Shown one piece after another: positions 5,397-12,040 of a stretch of DNA of 12,837 bases; within the stretch, counting starts at the first letter, position 1; the number at the start of each line of letters is the position of its first letter. The position numbers were made by a program, and so were the translations under genes. Source of the DNA: Nitrososphaerota archaeon (GTDB lineage: Archaea > Thermoproteota > Nitrososphaeria > Nitrososphaerales > Nitrosopumilaceae); the NCBI GenBank assembly GCA_002698885.1, contig PAAH01000022.1, positions 1 to 12,837 of the forward strand, read 5' to 3'. The notes below the pieces were generated by a model. It was not told the origin of the DNA and searched no databases. It was given only the letters and a program-made list of their open reading frames with translations.

Positions 5397-6059
5397 ATGG
5401 AGAAACTTCCAAATTATATTCAATTGAGTTCACCTTTAGAGTTTACAAGATTAGTGTGTGCATTAGAACGAATGCCTAGAGTTTCATTCTTACATGAGCA
5501 TAAAGGAAAAAAAGTCTTATCTGTCCAGATGGATCTCTTAAAGGAAAAACCTGTCATATATTATACACCAATTGAAAATATTGGTCATTTTCTAAGTTAT
5601 GGATTTAATGCAGGAAAAGAACAATTAGATTTAGTTAATTCCACAGTAGATAATTCCAAGTTATACTCACCTGTGATCAAAATTAAGTCTCTTCCTACAT
5701 CATTAAGACCTGATGAAGCCATATCTCAAGAAAAATATCATCCTATTGAACTTGAGGATGTTTCAAGTTTAGCTAAACTAAGTTATGGTTTTGATGAAGC
5801 ACCATTCCCATTATTTGCTTTCCCACATAAAGAAAAATGGTTTCTAGGAGTATTTTTGAATTTTAATGAGGATGGTCCATCATATTTTTGTCATGTAACA
5901 TTAAACAATGAACCAGAAAAACCATTTTTGAAGTATGTCACCACAAAGGATTCTGAACCAGAATTTGTTGAACATACAGGTGAACATGGTTATTCATATA
6001 TCAAAATAATAAAGTTAAAAGAAGCACATCCGATGGTCGATTATGGCCAAATTCAATGA
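5397..6059 (+). CDS. Protein of unknown function overlapping pyrF
   Basis: This 220-residue protein appears soluble, with no signal peptide, membrane segment or cysteine cluster. It mixes strands and short helices: PNYIQLSSPLEFTRLVCALE, KKVLSVQMDLL, PVIYYTPIENIGHFLSYGF, PLFAFPHKEKWFLGVFLNF and SYIKIIKLKEAHPM. Aromatic and proline content is high in the second half. I recognise no catalytic motif and no family. The ATG at 5397 follows a TATA-like box at leaderless spacing. The 3' end overlaps pyrF by 17 bases in another frame, so the two genes are probably one transcript, and termination here may feed initiation of pyrF. That suggests a shared condition of expression but does not prove a pyrimidine role. 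Confidence 0.8.
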   Translation: MEKLPNYIQLSSPLEFTRLVCALERMPRVSFLHEHKGKKVLSVQMDLLKEKPVIYYTPIENIGHFLSYGFNAGKEQLDLVNSTVDNSKLYSPVIKIKSLPTSLRPDEAISQEKYHPIELEDVSSLAKLSYGFDEAPFPLFAFPHKEKWFLGVFLNFNEDGPSYFCHVTLNNEPEKPFLKYVTTKDSEPEFVEHTGEHGYSYIKIIKLKEAHPMVDYGQIQ

Positions 6060-6786
6060 ACGTATAAAAAAAGCTGCTAAAGTAAGCTCTATCATTCTTG
6101 CAAATGATTACGATAGCAGAACACCAAAAGTGGAATTAAAGACTATTCAAAATATAAAAACATTACATGCTAGTATTTGTGCATTAAAACTTAATTTTCA
6201 TCTTTTATTACAACTTGGAAAAAAAGAAATATCTAGAATTACTAAAACTGCACATGATTATGGATTAGAATGTATTGCAGATATAAAATTGAATGATATT
6301 GGAAATACAAATTTAGTTACAACTAAAAATCTATGGGATCTAAATTTTGATGCTGTTATTGTAAATCCAATTATGGGTCCAAAAAATTTGAAGAATTTAG
6401 TTGAAAATTCACATAAACAGAACAAAGGTATAATTTCATTATGCCATATGAGTGCACCAGAGGCACGGGTTTCATATGAACTTGATACCGTACAAAAAAA
6501 TCAAACTAAAAAAATTCCTATATATCAATTATTTTTAGAATGGGCAATAAAAAATAAAACAGATGGCATAATTGTAGGTGCAACTTTTCCTAAAATTATA
6601 GGATTTTGTAAGGAAAAAACTAAGAATAGACTTGATATTTACTCCCCAGGTGTTGGTGTTCAAGGAGGAAATGCATCACACGCCAGAAAACTTGGCTCTA
6701 ATTATTTAATAGTTGGTAGAACCATTTTGAATTCTAAGAATCCAAAAAAGACTGCAGAGAAACTCGCATCAGATTCCATTTTGTAA
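6043..6786 (+). CDS. pyrF: Orotidine 5'-phosphate decarboxylase
   Basis: PyrF removes CO2 from OMP to give UMP, the last step of de novo UMP synthesis. The 247-residue protein has the TIM-barrel signature: a substrate-contacting Lys at about 49 (ALKLN), the catalytic DIKLNDI array with Asp80, Lys82 and Asp85, then the phosphate-binding SPGVGVQGG (201-209) and VGRTI (224-228). Helices between them (NLVENSHKQNKGIISLCHM, LFLEWAIKNKTDGIIVGAT) fit the archaeal family. The ATG at 6043 lies inside the end of the upstream unknown gene (17-base overlap), which suggests coupling. Its 3' end overlaps the convergent NUDIX gene by 18 bases. I see no partner pyrE in the window. The call is firm. Confidence 0.95.
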   Translation: MAKFNERIKKAAKVSSIILANDYDSRTPKVELKTIQNIKTLHASICALKLNFHLLLQLGKKEISRITKTAHDYGLECIADIKLNDIGNTNLVTTKNLWDLNFDAVIVNPIMGPKNLKNLVENSHKQNKGIISLCHMSAPEARVSYELDTVQKNQTKKIPIYQLFLEWAIKNKTDGIIVGATFPKIIGFCKEKTKNRLDIYSPGVGVQGGNASHARKLGSNYLIVGRTILNSKNPKKTAEKLASDSIL

Positions 6787-7188
6787 CAAACTATTAGCTT
6801 TCGTTAAAATTATTTTTGCATTTTCATATGTTATTTTTTCAATAGCATTTTCAAAATTAAGCCAAACAAAATCTAGATGTTCATGAGATATTTTAATTTC
6901 AATTGAATTTGTTTTTGCAAGATAAAAAATAACTTTTTTATCAATTTCTTCTTTATTGACAAAAAATTTGTATGATATCTCTTCTCTGAATTTGTCAACG
7001 AATTTTAAATCTGTAATTCCAGTTTCTTCTTCTGTTTCTCTAATAGCTGTTTGCATGGATTGTTCAGATTGTTCCATTTTTCCTTTCACAAAATCCCAAT
7101 GCCCACCAGGATACTTTAATAATAAAAATTCTTTTTCATCATGCTCATTGTTATACAGAATTATTCCTGCAGATGTTTCTTTTTTCAT
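6769..7188 (-). CDS. NUDIX hydrolase, Ap4A-hydrolase-like
   Basis: This 139-residue single-domain NUDIX protein hydrolyses a nucleoside diphosphate linked to some moiety, using Mg2+. The NUDIX box is complete: Gly36, Glu42, Arg50, Glu51, Glu54, Glu55 and Gly57, matching GX5EX7REUXEEXGU exactly. The lead-in GGHWDFVKGKME resembles the WDFPKGH segment of human NUDT2-type diadenosine tetraphosphate hydrolases, and the length fits; substrate choice is nevertheless an inference. The first strand (TSAGIILYN) follows the ATG at 7188 at once, which supports this start. The 3' end overlaps pyrF by 18 bases, convergent. It lies 36 bases downstream of uppS on the same strand and may be cotranscribed with it. 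Confidence 0.92.
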   Translation of the reverse strand: MKKETSAGIILYNNEHDEKEFLLLKYPGGHWDFVKGKMEQSEQSMQTAIRETEEETGITDLKFVDKFREEISYKFFVNKEEIDKKVIFYLAKTNSIEIKISHEHLDFVWLNFENAIEKITYENAKIILTKANSLLQNGI

Positions 7189-7224
7189 TTAGAATAATTT
7201 TTAACAGTAATATTGATTTTATAT

Positions 7225-7926
7225 CTATTTGCCAGTTCTTCTCTTTCTTTTCTGAAAAGTTCTAATGGCTCTCATTAAATCAATTTTTCTGAATTCTGGC
7301 CAAAAAATATCCAAAAATACTAATTCACTATATGCACTTTGCCATAACAAAAATCCACTCATTCTTTTTTCTCCCGATGTACGTAAAATCATATCCGGAG
7401 ATGATTGAGGTAAATGTGATGTATAAAGATTTGATTCAATCACTTCTTTTGTAATATCCTTAGATTCTAATGATCCTTCTTCAATCTGATCTCCAATTTT
7501 TTTAACCGCATCAACAAGTTCGTTTTGACCTCCATATGCTATAGCAATATTCAAAAAATGATTATCATAATCCTTAGTTACATTATCTAGTCTTTGTAAT
7601 ACATCTTGAATAGAATTTGGTAGTAGTTTTACCGTACCTATTGCTTTTACTCTCATCTTATTTCTATGAATTCTGGGATCATTGTATAATTTTTCTAATC
7701 TAGATTTTATCAATTCATAAAGATATTCTAACTCATCATTTTGTCTTTCGAGATTCTCGGCTGATAGAACATACAGAGTTATTATCTTAATATCAAACTC
7801 TTCACACCAATCAAGGAGGTTTTCTACTGCATCTGCCCCATGAAAATGTCCTTCCTCACTAACGGCAAGATTTCTTTTTGCCCATCTTCTATTTCCATCT
7901 AAAATTATGGCTACATGATTTGGCAT
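7225..7926 (-). CDS. uppS: cis-Prenyltransferase (undecaprenyl diphosphate synthase family)
   Basis: This enzyme extends an isoprenyl diphosphate with cis-added isopentenyl units to make the polyprenyl carrier lipid used for glycan transfer; it is soluble or membrane-peripheral. Motifs in order: the catalytic ILDGNRRWA (Asp10 counted from the ATG), HFHGADAVENLLDWC, LYVLSAENLERQNDELEYL, LNIAIAYGGQNELVDA, and the IPP-binding RTSGEKRMSGFLLWQSAYSE with ELVFLDIFWPEF. The C-terminus RTFQKRKRRTGK is complete. The ATG at 7926 starts immediately before the first catalytic strand, whereas relatives have about 15-40 residues before it. The frame continues upstream with family-like sequence (see 7927-8007), so the true start is probably earlier at a non-ATG codon. 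It follows the DUF373 gene on the same strand. Confidence 0.93.
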   Translation of the reverse strand: MPNHVAIILDGNRRWAKRNLAVSEEGHFHGADAVENLLDWCEEFDIKIITLYVLSAENLERQNDELEYLYELIKSRLEKLYNDPRIHRNKMRVKAIGTVKLLPNSIQDVLQRLDNVTKDYDNHFLNIAIAYGGQNELVDAVKKIGDQIEEGSLESKDITKEVIESNLYTSHLPQSSPDMILRTSGEKRMSGFLLWQSAYSELVFLDIFWPEFRKIDLMRAIRTFQKRKRRTGK

Positions 7927-8007
7927 ATCGCCTCTTAGAATTTCAGTTTCAAGTCTTTTTGTATAGATACTATAAAGACCTGACAGATGAAGTGCTACGT
8001 CTTTTAT
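7927..8007 (-). other. uppS: Probable N-terminal extension of uppS from an ATA codon
   Basis: Reading upstream of the uppS ATG in the same frame gives 27 codons without a stop, ending in LSGLYSIYTKRLETEILRGD just before MPNHVAIILDGN. This resembles the leader helix of archaeal cis-prenyltransferases (IY..YE..L...I..G..P.HV.I). No ATG, GTG or TTG lies in this stretch. An ATA at 8007-8005 overlaps the DUF373 TAA in the four bases ATAA, the same geometry as the TTGA overlap at 1510-1513 and the ATGA overlap at 12037-12040. A CTG at 7986-7984 is the other candidate. The frame closes at a TAG at 8040-8038. Confidence 0.55.
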
Positions 8008-9146
8008 TCCGTTAATATCTGACCGCCACCCTTTTTCCTATATCTACGGAATAATAACGTGGCTGATATCAGTGTTATTGCAGCACCGATTAATAATGGC
8101 GGAATTAATGAGAATGAACTTTCATTAGTAACTAGAATCGTAGCAAATTGTGCAACTGTTGGATATAGTGCAGCCAAAACAATAATTCGTAATACATCGC
8201 TGATATGTTTTAATTTTCTATTGAGCCAATTACTTGCTAACATTCCAGCAGCAATTGTTCCAAGCCCCATCCACAAGAATGGTAACATACCAGAGAGAAA
8301 GTGTCCTACTACTTGTTGATTTGATAATGCTTCAATAAATCCAATTCCAGATGAGATAAACGTATCATCTATAGTAGTTATTCCTGCTGGTACTGACGCA
8401 AGTATAAGAATTAAACCAGTAACTAATGTAAATATTCTAATGAATCCAGTCGGTGTTGGTTTTGCCCAATTACTCCATGCCTTATCAATATCAAATGCTC
8501 TAACAAGAAAAGCTCCACCGAGAATACTGACTAATACTGCAAAAATCTCTGCAGTATAACCTACAACTGTTCCAATACCACCTATTAGAAGCAGAATTCC
8601 AGGAACACCTAAGAAGAATTTAGAATATCTTGTATCATAAACAACCATCTTTAAGAATTTACCAAAAACTGCATACGAATGTTCTATTGTCTTACTAACT
8701 TGCATTACAACTCTTTGAACAGAAACAACTGGTATTACATTTTGAATAATGGGTATAACCATTTCATCATCATCACCATCTGATACAATCACTGCACCGT
8801 TTGCAGAAAATTTTTGTAGAACTGATTTTACTTGGATTATAATTTTCTCATCTGCTTGAACACCTCTATTTTTGTCACCTGCAATAGTAACAACCTCAGC
8901 TGTGTATCCTTTACTGATTAAATCTTCATATGTTTTTACAGCACCAAATATTGCATTTGAATCATCATCTTCAGGATCTTCAAGTGCAAGTCGTTGTGCT
9001 GCTTCAAGACATGCATTGCGTCCAACTACTGGAGATACAATTCCAGCCTTCTTACCAATATCATCGTCCCTGTCAATGCAGATTACTAACAATTTTGAGG
9101 CACTGGTGGATTCAATATCGCGCTGTAGTTTTTTGCTTACTGGCAT
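8004..9146 (-). CDS. DUF373 family membrane protein
   Basis: This 380-residue archaeal protein has a cytosolic N-terminal domain and a membrane C-terminal half. The N-terminal part has Rossmann-like alternation with two acidic motifs typical of DUF373, CIDRDDDIG at 23-31 and VSDGDDDE at 121-128, which could bind metal. About six hydrophobic segments follow, near residues 177-199, 201-217, 236-256, 281-303, 317-338 and 346-366, and the basic tail RRYRKKGGG marks a cytosolic end. The biochemical role of the family is not established to my knowledge. The ATG at 9146 is the natural start. Its stop codon overlaps the likely true start of uppS, so the pair may act together at the membrane, perhaps on lipid carriers; that is inference from position only. 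Confidence 0.85.
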   Translation of the reverse strand: MPVSKKLQRDIESTSASKLLVICIDRDDDIGKKAGIVSPVVGRNACLEAAQRLALEDPEDDDSNAIFGAVKTYEDLISKGYTAEVVTIAGDKNRGVQADEKIIIQVKSVLQKFSANGAVIVSDGDDDEMVIPIIQNVIPVVSVQRVVMQVSKTIEHSYAVFGKFLKMVVYDTRYSKFFLGVPGILLLIGGIGTVVGYTAEIFAVLVSILGGAFLVRAFDIDKAWSNWAKPTPTGFIRIFTLVTGLILILASVPAGITTIDDTFISSGIGFIEALSNQQVVGHFLSGMLPFLWMGLGTIAAGMLASNWLNRKLKHISDVLRIIVLAALYPTVAQFATILVTNESSFSLIPPLLIGAAITLISATLLFRRYRKKGGGQILTE

Positions 9147-9188
9147 AGACTATTTTATTACAAAATTACCTTTTAATGATTTCCAACT

Positions 9189-9279
9189 ACTGAGTATAGT
9201 ATTTTTTGTATTTACTCATGGTTTTGAAGAATCTGCCATCTGTTTATACTGAATATATTCTTCTTTGTATTTACTCATG
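9189..9279 (-). repeat. Imperfect direct repeat at the end of the signal-anchored protein gene
   Basis: On the minus strand CATGAGTAAATACAAA begins at 9279 and again at 9220, an exact 16-base match 59 bases apart. Similarity continues for about 17 more bases with a few mismatches (AATATATTCAGTA against ACTATACTCAGTA). The offset of 59 is not a multiple of three. The first copy is coding; the second begins exactly at the stop codon. Confidence 0.85.
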
Positions 9280-9719
9280 TTTTCTAAAAGTTCATCTTTT
9301 TGTTCCAGGTCCATATCATTATTTTCCAGATAAACTGCAAATACCATACTCTCTCTGATATATGCTCCAAATGATTTTAGTGATTCAATACGACTAACGT
9401 ATGTTTCTTGCCATTCGTCTGGTGCATCACTATACGCTAATTCTATCAACAATGCATTGTTTTGTGATGAAGCATTTTTTGCTATGTAATCATATTCAGC
9501 ACCATCAATTTCTCCATTCATAAATTGTGTCAATGATTCCTCAATCGAATTTGAAATTATTTTATGTCTTTCTGTAATTCCTGCATCATGGTTCTCAAAA
9601 TCAGTTATCACAATGGTCATTTCTGTATCAGTTGGGCTTCCCAACCAAACCATGAAACTCGCAATCGTAATTGCAATCAAAATAACTACTGTAATTCCAA
9701 CTCCTTTCTTAGAACCCAT
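9216..9719 (-). CDS. Signal-anchored extracytoplasmic protein of unknown function
   Basis: The protein has 167 residues from the ATG at 9719; a TTG at 9731 would add four residues and is less likely. A short basic N-terminus (GSKKG) precedes one hydrophobic segment (about 7-26, VGITVVILIAITIASFMVWL), giving a membrane anchor with the rest outside. That part is acidic and mostly helical: ERHKIISNSIEESLTQFMNG, then DEWQETYVSRIESLKSFGAYIRESM, and a final charged helix LEQKDELLENMSKYKEEYIQY. There are no cysteines and no enzyme motif. I do not recognise the family. A TATA-like box flanked by two TGATCATT copies lies upstream. The stop codon falls on a repeated sequence that has shifted the frame, so the last residues may be recently altered. 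It lies upstream of the DUF373 gene on the same strand, with a 69-base gap. Confidence 0.72.
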   Translation of the reverse strand: MGSKKGVGITVVILIAITIASFMVWLGSPTDTEMTIVITDFENHDAGITERHKIISNSIEESLTQFMNGEIDGAEYDYIAKNASSQNNALLIELAYSDAPDEWQETYVSRIESLKSFGAYIRESMVFAVYLENNDMDLEQKDELLENMSKYKEEYIQYKQMADSSKP

Positions 9720-9735
9720 GTTAATTTCCAATCTT

Positions 9736-9758
9736 TGATCATTATAATACTGATCATT
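9736..9758 (-). promoter_or_regulatory. TATA-like box flanked by TGATCATT direct repeats
   Basis: TATTATAA on the minus strand (about 9742-9749) is centred some 27 bases before the ATG at 9719. Two copies of TGATCATT, at 9736-9743 and 9751-9758, bracket it. A regulator bound there would block the TATA-binding protein. TGATCA is common by chance in AT-rich DNA, so the operator reading is tentative. Confidence 0.35.
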
Positions 9759-9926
9759 TTGTTGAACACTATAGAATTTTTTTAAAAATCAGTATTTTTG
9801 AACAAATTTAGAAAAACCCTCAAAAAATGCAATTAAACCAAGATTTCAGCCCCTATTTACGTAATGCATATAAAAAAAAATCAAAAGCATCTAGCCTAAA
9901 GTAAAAAATTATTCACAGACTCTTTC

Positions 9927-9934
9927 TAAATATA
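9927..9934 (+). promoter_or_regulatory. TATA box of the DUF5679 gene
   Basis: TAAATATA is centred about 27 bases before the ATG at 9957, consistent with a leaderless archaeal transcript. The 237-base gap between the divergent genes (9720-9956) holds this box, the TGATCATT element and AT-rich sequence with A-runs; I see no RNA gene in it. Confidence 0.55.
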
Positions 9935-9956
9935 AGAAGATTTGTGGGTTGATATA

Positions 9957-10100
9957 ATGACAACAGCATATTGTGTAAAATGTAGAGAAAAAAGAGAAAT
10001 AAAGGATCCACAGGAAACTAAATTAAAAAATGGACGACCTGCAGTAAAAGGAACTTGTCCAGAATGTGGTACTAATGTTTTCCGAATAGGTAAACCTTAG
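9957..10100 (+). CDS. DUF5679 small zinc-ribbon protein
   Basis: This 47-residue protein has the DUF5679 pattern: AYCVKCREK at 4-12 with the first CxxC, the conserved KNGRPAVKGTCPECGT with the second CxxC, and the ending FRIGKP. The four cysteines (6, 9, 34, 37) should bind one zinc ion. Proteins of this family are widespread in Nitrososphaerota and some bacteria and have no established role that I know of; nucleic-acid binding is a reasonable guess. The gene has its own TATA box and a nine-T run shortly after the stop, so it is probably a single-gene transcript ahead of the translation cluster. It is short and easily missed, but motif, promoter and terminator agree. Confidence 0.88.
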   Translation: MTTAYCVKCREKREIKDPQETKLKNGRPAVKGTCPECGTNVFRIGKP

Positions 10101-10105
10101 AAACA

Positions 10106-10114
10106 TTTTTTTTT
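10106..10114 (+). terminator. T-run terminator after the DUF5679 gene
   Basis: Nine consecutive T bases begin six bases past the TAG at 10100, with no hairpin, as expected for archaeal intrinsic termination. The next promoter lies just downstream, which supports termination here. Confidence 0.6.
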
Positions 10115-10125
10115 ACATCCAGACT

Positions 10126-10133
10126 CATATAGG
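10126..10133 (+). promoter_or_regulatory. TATA-like box of the aIF2-beta gene
   Basis: CATATAGG is centred about 26 bases before the ATG at 10156, consistent with leaderless transcription of the aIF2-beta and DUF424 genes. Confidence 0.45.
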
Positions 10134-10155
10134 GGAAATCTCTAGACGTTGATGT

Positions 10156-10575
10156 ATGACAAAAGCAGATTACGAATCACTACTAAAACGAATTGAGAAA
10201 AATATTTCAAAAGATGCAAAAGATACACAACGTTTTGAATTACCAGCAGTAGAAATAACTTGGGAGGGTAAGAAAACAATTCTTAGAAATTTCGGTGATT
10301 TTCCAAAAGCTCTTCGTAGAGACACAAACATAATTTTGCAATATCTTTCAAAAGAATTTGCAGTTCCAGCAGAACGTGTTGGTGAGAAGGCCATTTTTGT
10401 TGGTAAGCGTGATCCAGATGATTTTACACGATTATTCAAGATTTATCTAAAAGATTATGTTGAATGTCCTACTTGCACAAGTCCCGATACCAAGGTAGAA
10501 AAAGAAAATAGAATATCATTTTTAATTTGCGAAGCATGTGGGGCAAAATCCACAATAAAAGGCAAATATGCATAA
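10156..10575 (+). CDS. eif2b: Translation initiation factor aIF2 subunit beta
   Basis: aIF2-beta is one of three subunits of the GTP-dependent factor that delivers initiator Met-tRNA to the small ribosomal subunit. The 139 residues match the archaeal length. An N-terminal helix (DYESLLKRIEKNI) binds the gamma subunit. The central alpha-beta domain has TILRNFGDFPKALRRD, QYLSKEFAVPAERVGEKAIFVGK and DFTRLFKIYLKDYVECPTC. The C-terminal zinc ribbon has Cys104, Cys107, Cys125 and Cys128. No residue expected for the fold is missing. The start has a TATA-like box about 26 bases upstream. The stop overlaps the DUF424 ATG by one base (TAATG), so the two genes are cotranscribed and translationally coupled. 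Confidence 0.96.
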   Translation: MTKADYESLLKRIEKNISKDAKDTQRFELPAVEITWEGKKTILRNFGDFPKALRRDTNIILQYLSKEFAVPAERVGEKAIFVGKRDPDDFTRLFKIYLKDYVECPTCTSPDTKVEKENRISFLICEACGAKSTIKGKYA

Positions 10576-10871
10576 TGCTTTTTTCGGTAAAAATTATTGC
10601 ACAAGCAGGAAATTCTATGCTAAATATGTGTGATCCCGAACTTCTTGGAAAAATAATCTCTGATGGGAAAGTAAAGATGAAAATTACTAAAAATTATTAC
10701 CATGATCAATTAGTTGAACAGTACGAAGCTGAAGAGCTTCTAAAAAAAGCAGACTCGATTAATCTGGTAGGAAATGAAACAATTTCACTATCATTGAATT
10801 TGGGTATCGGTTCAAAACAAGGAGTAAAATATATTGATGGAATACCATTTCTACTAATCTTTAAAATGTAA
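10575..10871 (+). CDS. DUF424 family protein
   Basis: This 98-residue protein belongs to DUF424, a small archaeal family often found beside aIF2-beta and probably tied to translation, with no proven function. Typical features are the N-terminal strand FSVKIIAQAGNSMLNMCDPELLGKII, the middle KMKITKNYYHDQLVEQYEAEELLKKAD with its conserved Y/F-x2-E pattern, and a final strand region on GIPFLLIFKM. A longer frame beginning at 10527 would run inside the aIF2-beta zinc ribbon; the ATG at 10575, overlapping the aIF2-beta stop by one base, is the better start. The aIF1A gene follows after 37 bases with its own TATA box. Confidence 0.88.
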   Translation: MLFSVKIIAQAGNSMLNMCDPELLGKIISDGKVKMKITKNYYHDQLVEQYEAEELLKKADSINLVGNETISLSLNLGIGSKQGVKYIDGIPFLLIFKM

Positions 10872-10880
10872 CCATCACAA

Positions 10881-10888
10881 TTATATAC
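10881..10888 (+). promoter_or_regulatory. TATA box of the aIF1A gene
   Basis: TTATATAC is centred about 25 bases before the ATG at 10909, in a 37-base AT-rich spacer. It would give a leaderless mRNA separate from the aIF2-beta transcript. Confidence 0.5.
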
Positions 10889-10908
10889 AAAATTTTATAT
10901 TTTATTTT

Positions 10909-11220
10909 ATGGGAAAACGTAAAGTTCTAAACGAAAGTGCTCTAAAAGAAATTAAGCTTGCTGAAGAAGGCGAGCTTTATGGTAGAGTAATTAAATTGTT
11001 AGGAAGTGATCAGGTTCTTGTTAAATGTGCTGATGATGTAACTCGACGTGGAAGAATACGTGGAAAGCTTAAACGAAGAATTTGGATTCGTGACAATGAT
11101 ATTGTTATAATTGCACCATGGGATTTTAAAGAGGATGAACGTGGAGATATCATCTGGAGATTTACTCTTCCACAAGTTGATTGGCTAAAAGATAATGGTC
11201 ATATTGCAAAAGATTTCTAG
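10909..11220 (+). CDS. eif1A: Translation initiation factor aIF1A
   Basis: aIF1A binds the A site of the small ribosomal subunit during start-codon selection. The 103 residues form an OB (S1-like) fold with short tails: EGELYGRVIKLLGSDQVLVKCADD, then TRRGRIRGKLKRRIWIRDNDIVIIAPWDF, which is the family signature, then DIIWRFTLPQVDWLKDNGHI. The basic N-terminus MGKRKVLNES contacts the ribosome in relatives. The ATG at 10909 follows a TATA box at leaderless spacing. It is the first of a run with RIO1, KH protein and top6B, all plus strand. Length and motifs are complete, so the call is firm. Confidence 0.96.
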   Translation: MGKRKVLNESALKEIKLAEEGELYGRVIKLLGSDQVLVKCADDVTRRGRIRGKLKRRIWIRDNDIVIIAPWDFKEDERGDIIWRFTLPQVDWLKDNGHIAKDF

Positions 11221-11260
11221 TTTTAGAAATGAATTTTACATGGTAGGATAAATAATTTCA

Positions 11261-12040
11261 TTGTCTGATATAATAGATCGAAAAATTGAATCTAAAATAA
11301 ATTCCGAATTATCTAAAAAACAAAGAAAAAAAACCCTAGATGATGGATTCAAGAAAAATAAAGTGATAAATGAAGTTTTAGATAAAACAACTGTTTTGAT
11401 ATTATATGATTTGATAAAATCAAAAATAATTTCATACGTAAATGGAGTTGTAAAATCTGGAAAAGAATCAGTATTATTTTGGGCAGTATCTCCTGAAGAG
11501 TCTAATCTTGCACTAAAGGTTTACCTAACTAGCACATCAAATTTCAAAAATCGGTCCAAGTATTTGATAGGAGATCCTAGATTTTCACGAATAAAAAAAG
11601 GGACAAAAAACTTGGTATATCTTTGGGCTAAAAAGGAATTCCAAAATATTTCCAAGTGTTATGATTGTGGGATAAATGTTGTAAAACCCATACATATTTC
11701 AAAAAATGTACTTGTAATGGAATTTGTTGGTGATAATGGTAAACCTGAAAAGAATTTACTTGAATCAGATATTAGTGAAAATGATTATAAACAAAGTTTA
11801 CAACTCGTGGATGATTTGTATCATAAGGCAAATTTAGTTCATGGTGATTTTTCTGAGTATAATATTTTCAAAACTCCAGATGGTCTAAAATTATTTGACT
11901 TGGGATCAGCAGTGGACTTGGAACATCCTAAAGCAAATGAGTTTCTAAAAAGAGACATTAATAACATCAGTAATTTCTTTGTAAAACGAGGGCTTACTGT
12001 TGAAAATCCAATTGATGTTTTTCAGAGGATAGTAAAATGA
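11261..12040 (+). CDS. rio1: RIO1-type atypical serine kinase/ATPase
   Basis: RIO1 acts in late maturation of the small ribosomal subunit. The 259 residues show the RIO kinase core: a nucleotide loop KSGKESVLFWA (SGKES at 66-70), the ATP-contacting lysine in NLALKVY (Lys86), MEFVGDNGKP as hinge, the catalytic loop LVHGDFSEYNIF with Asp196 and Asn201, and the metal-binding DLG (213-215) followed by AVDLEHPKANEFLKRDINNI. That last block and the STSNFKNRSKYLIGDPRF flexible-loop region separate RIO1 from RIO2. The N-terminal 40 residues are lysine-rich. The start is TTG at 11261; an in-frame ATG at 11240 meets a stop after two codons and no internal Met lies near the N-terminus. The end overlaps the KH gene by four bases (ATGA), fitting joint action with Dim2/Pno1 in ribosome assembly. 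Confidence 0.94.
   Translation: MSDIIDRKIESKINSELSKKQRKKTLDDGFKKNKVINEVLDKTTVLILYDLIKSKIISYVNGVVKSGKESVLFWAVSPEESNLALKVYLTSTSNFKNRSKYLIGDPRFSRIKKGTKNLVYLWAKKEFQNISKCYDCGINVVKPIHISKNVLVMEFVGDNGKPEKNLLESDISENDYKQSLQLVDDLYHKANLVHGDFSEYNIFKTPDGLKLFDLGSAVDLEHPKANEFLKRDINNISNFFVKRGLTVENPIDVFQRIVK

Noticed and set aside
8872..9252. Plus-strand open frame of 126 codons opposite DUF373
   Set aside because: Serine/alanine-rich mirror of the DUF373 coding strand with no motif; other plus-strand frames at 8059-8319 and 8930-9148 fail for the same reason.
9720..9956. Possible tRNA or small RNA in the largest gene-free gap
   Set aside because: No cloverleaf, B-box-like sequence or GC-rich island; only promoter-like elements and A/T runs are visible.
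10527..10574. Earlier ATG for the DUF424 gene
   Set aside because: It would translate the aIF2-beta zinc ribbon in another frame; the ATG at 10575 overlapping the stop fits DUF424 length.
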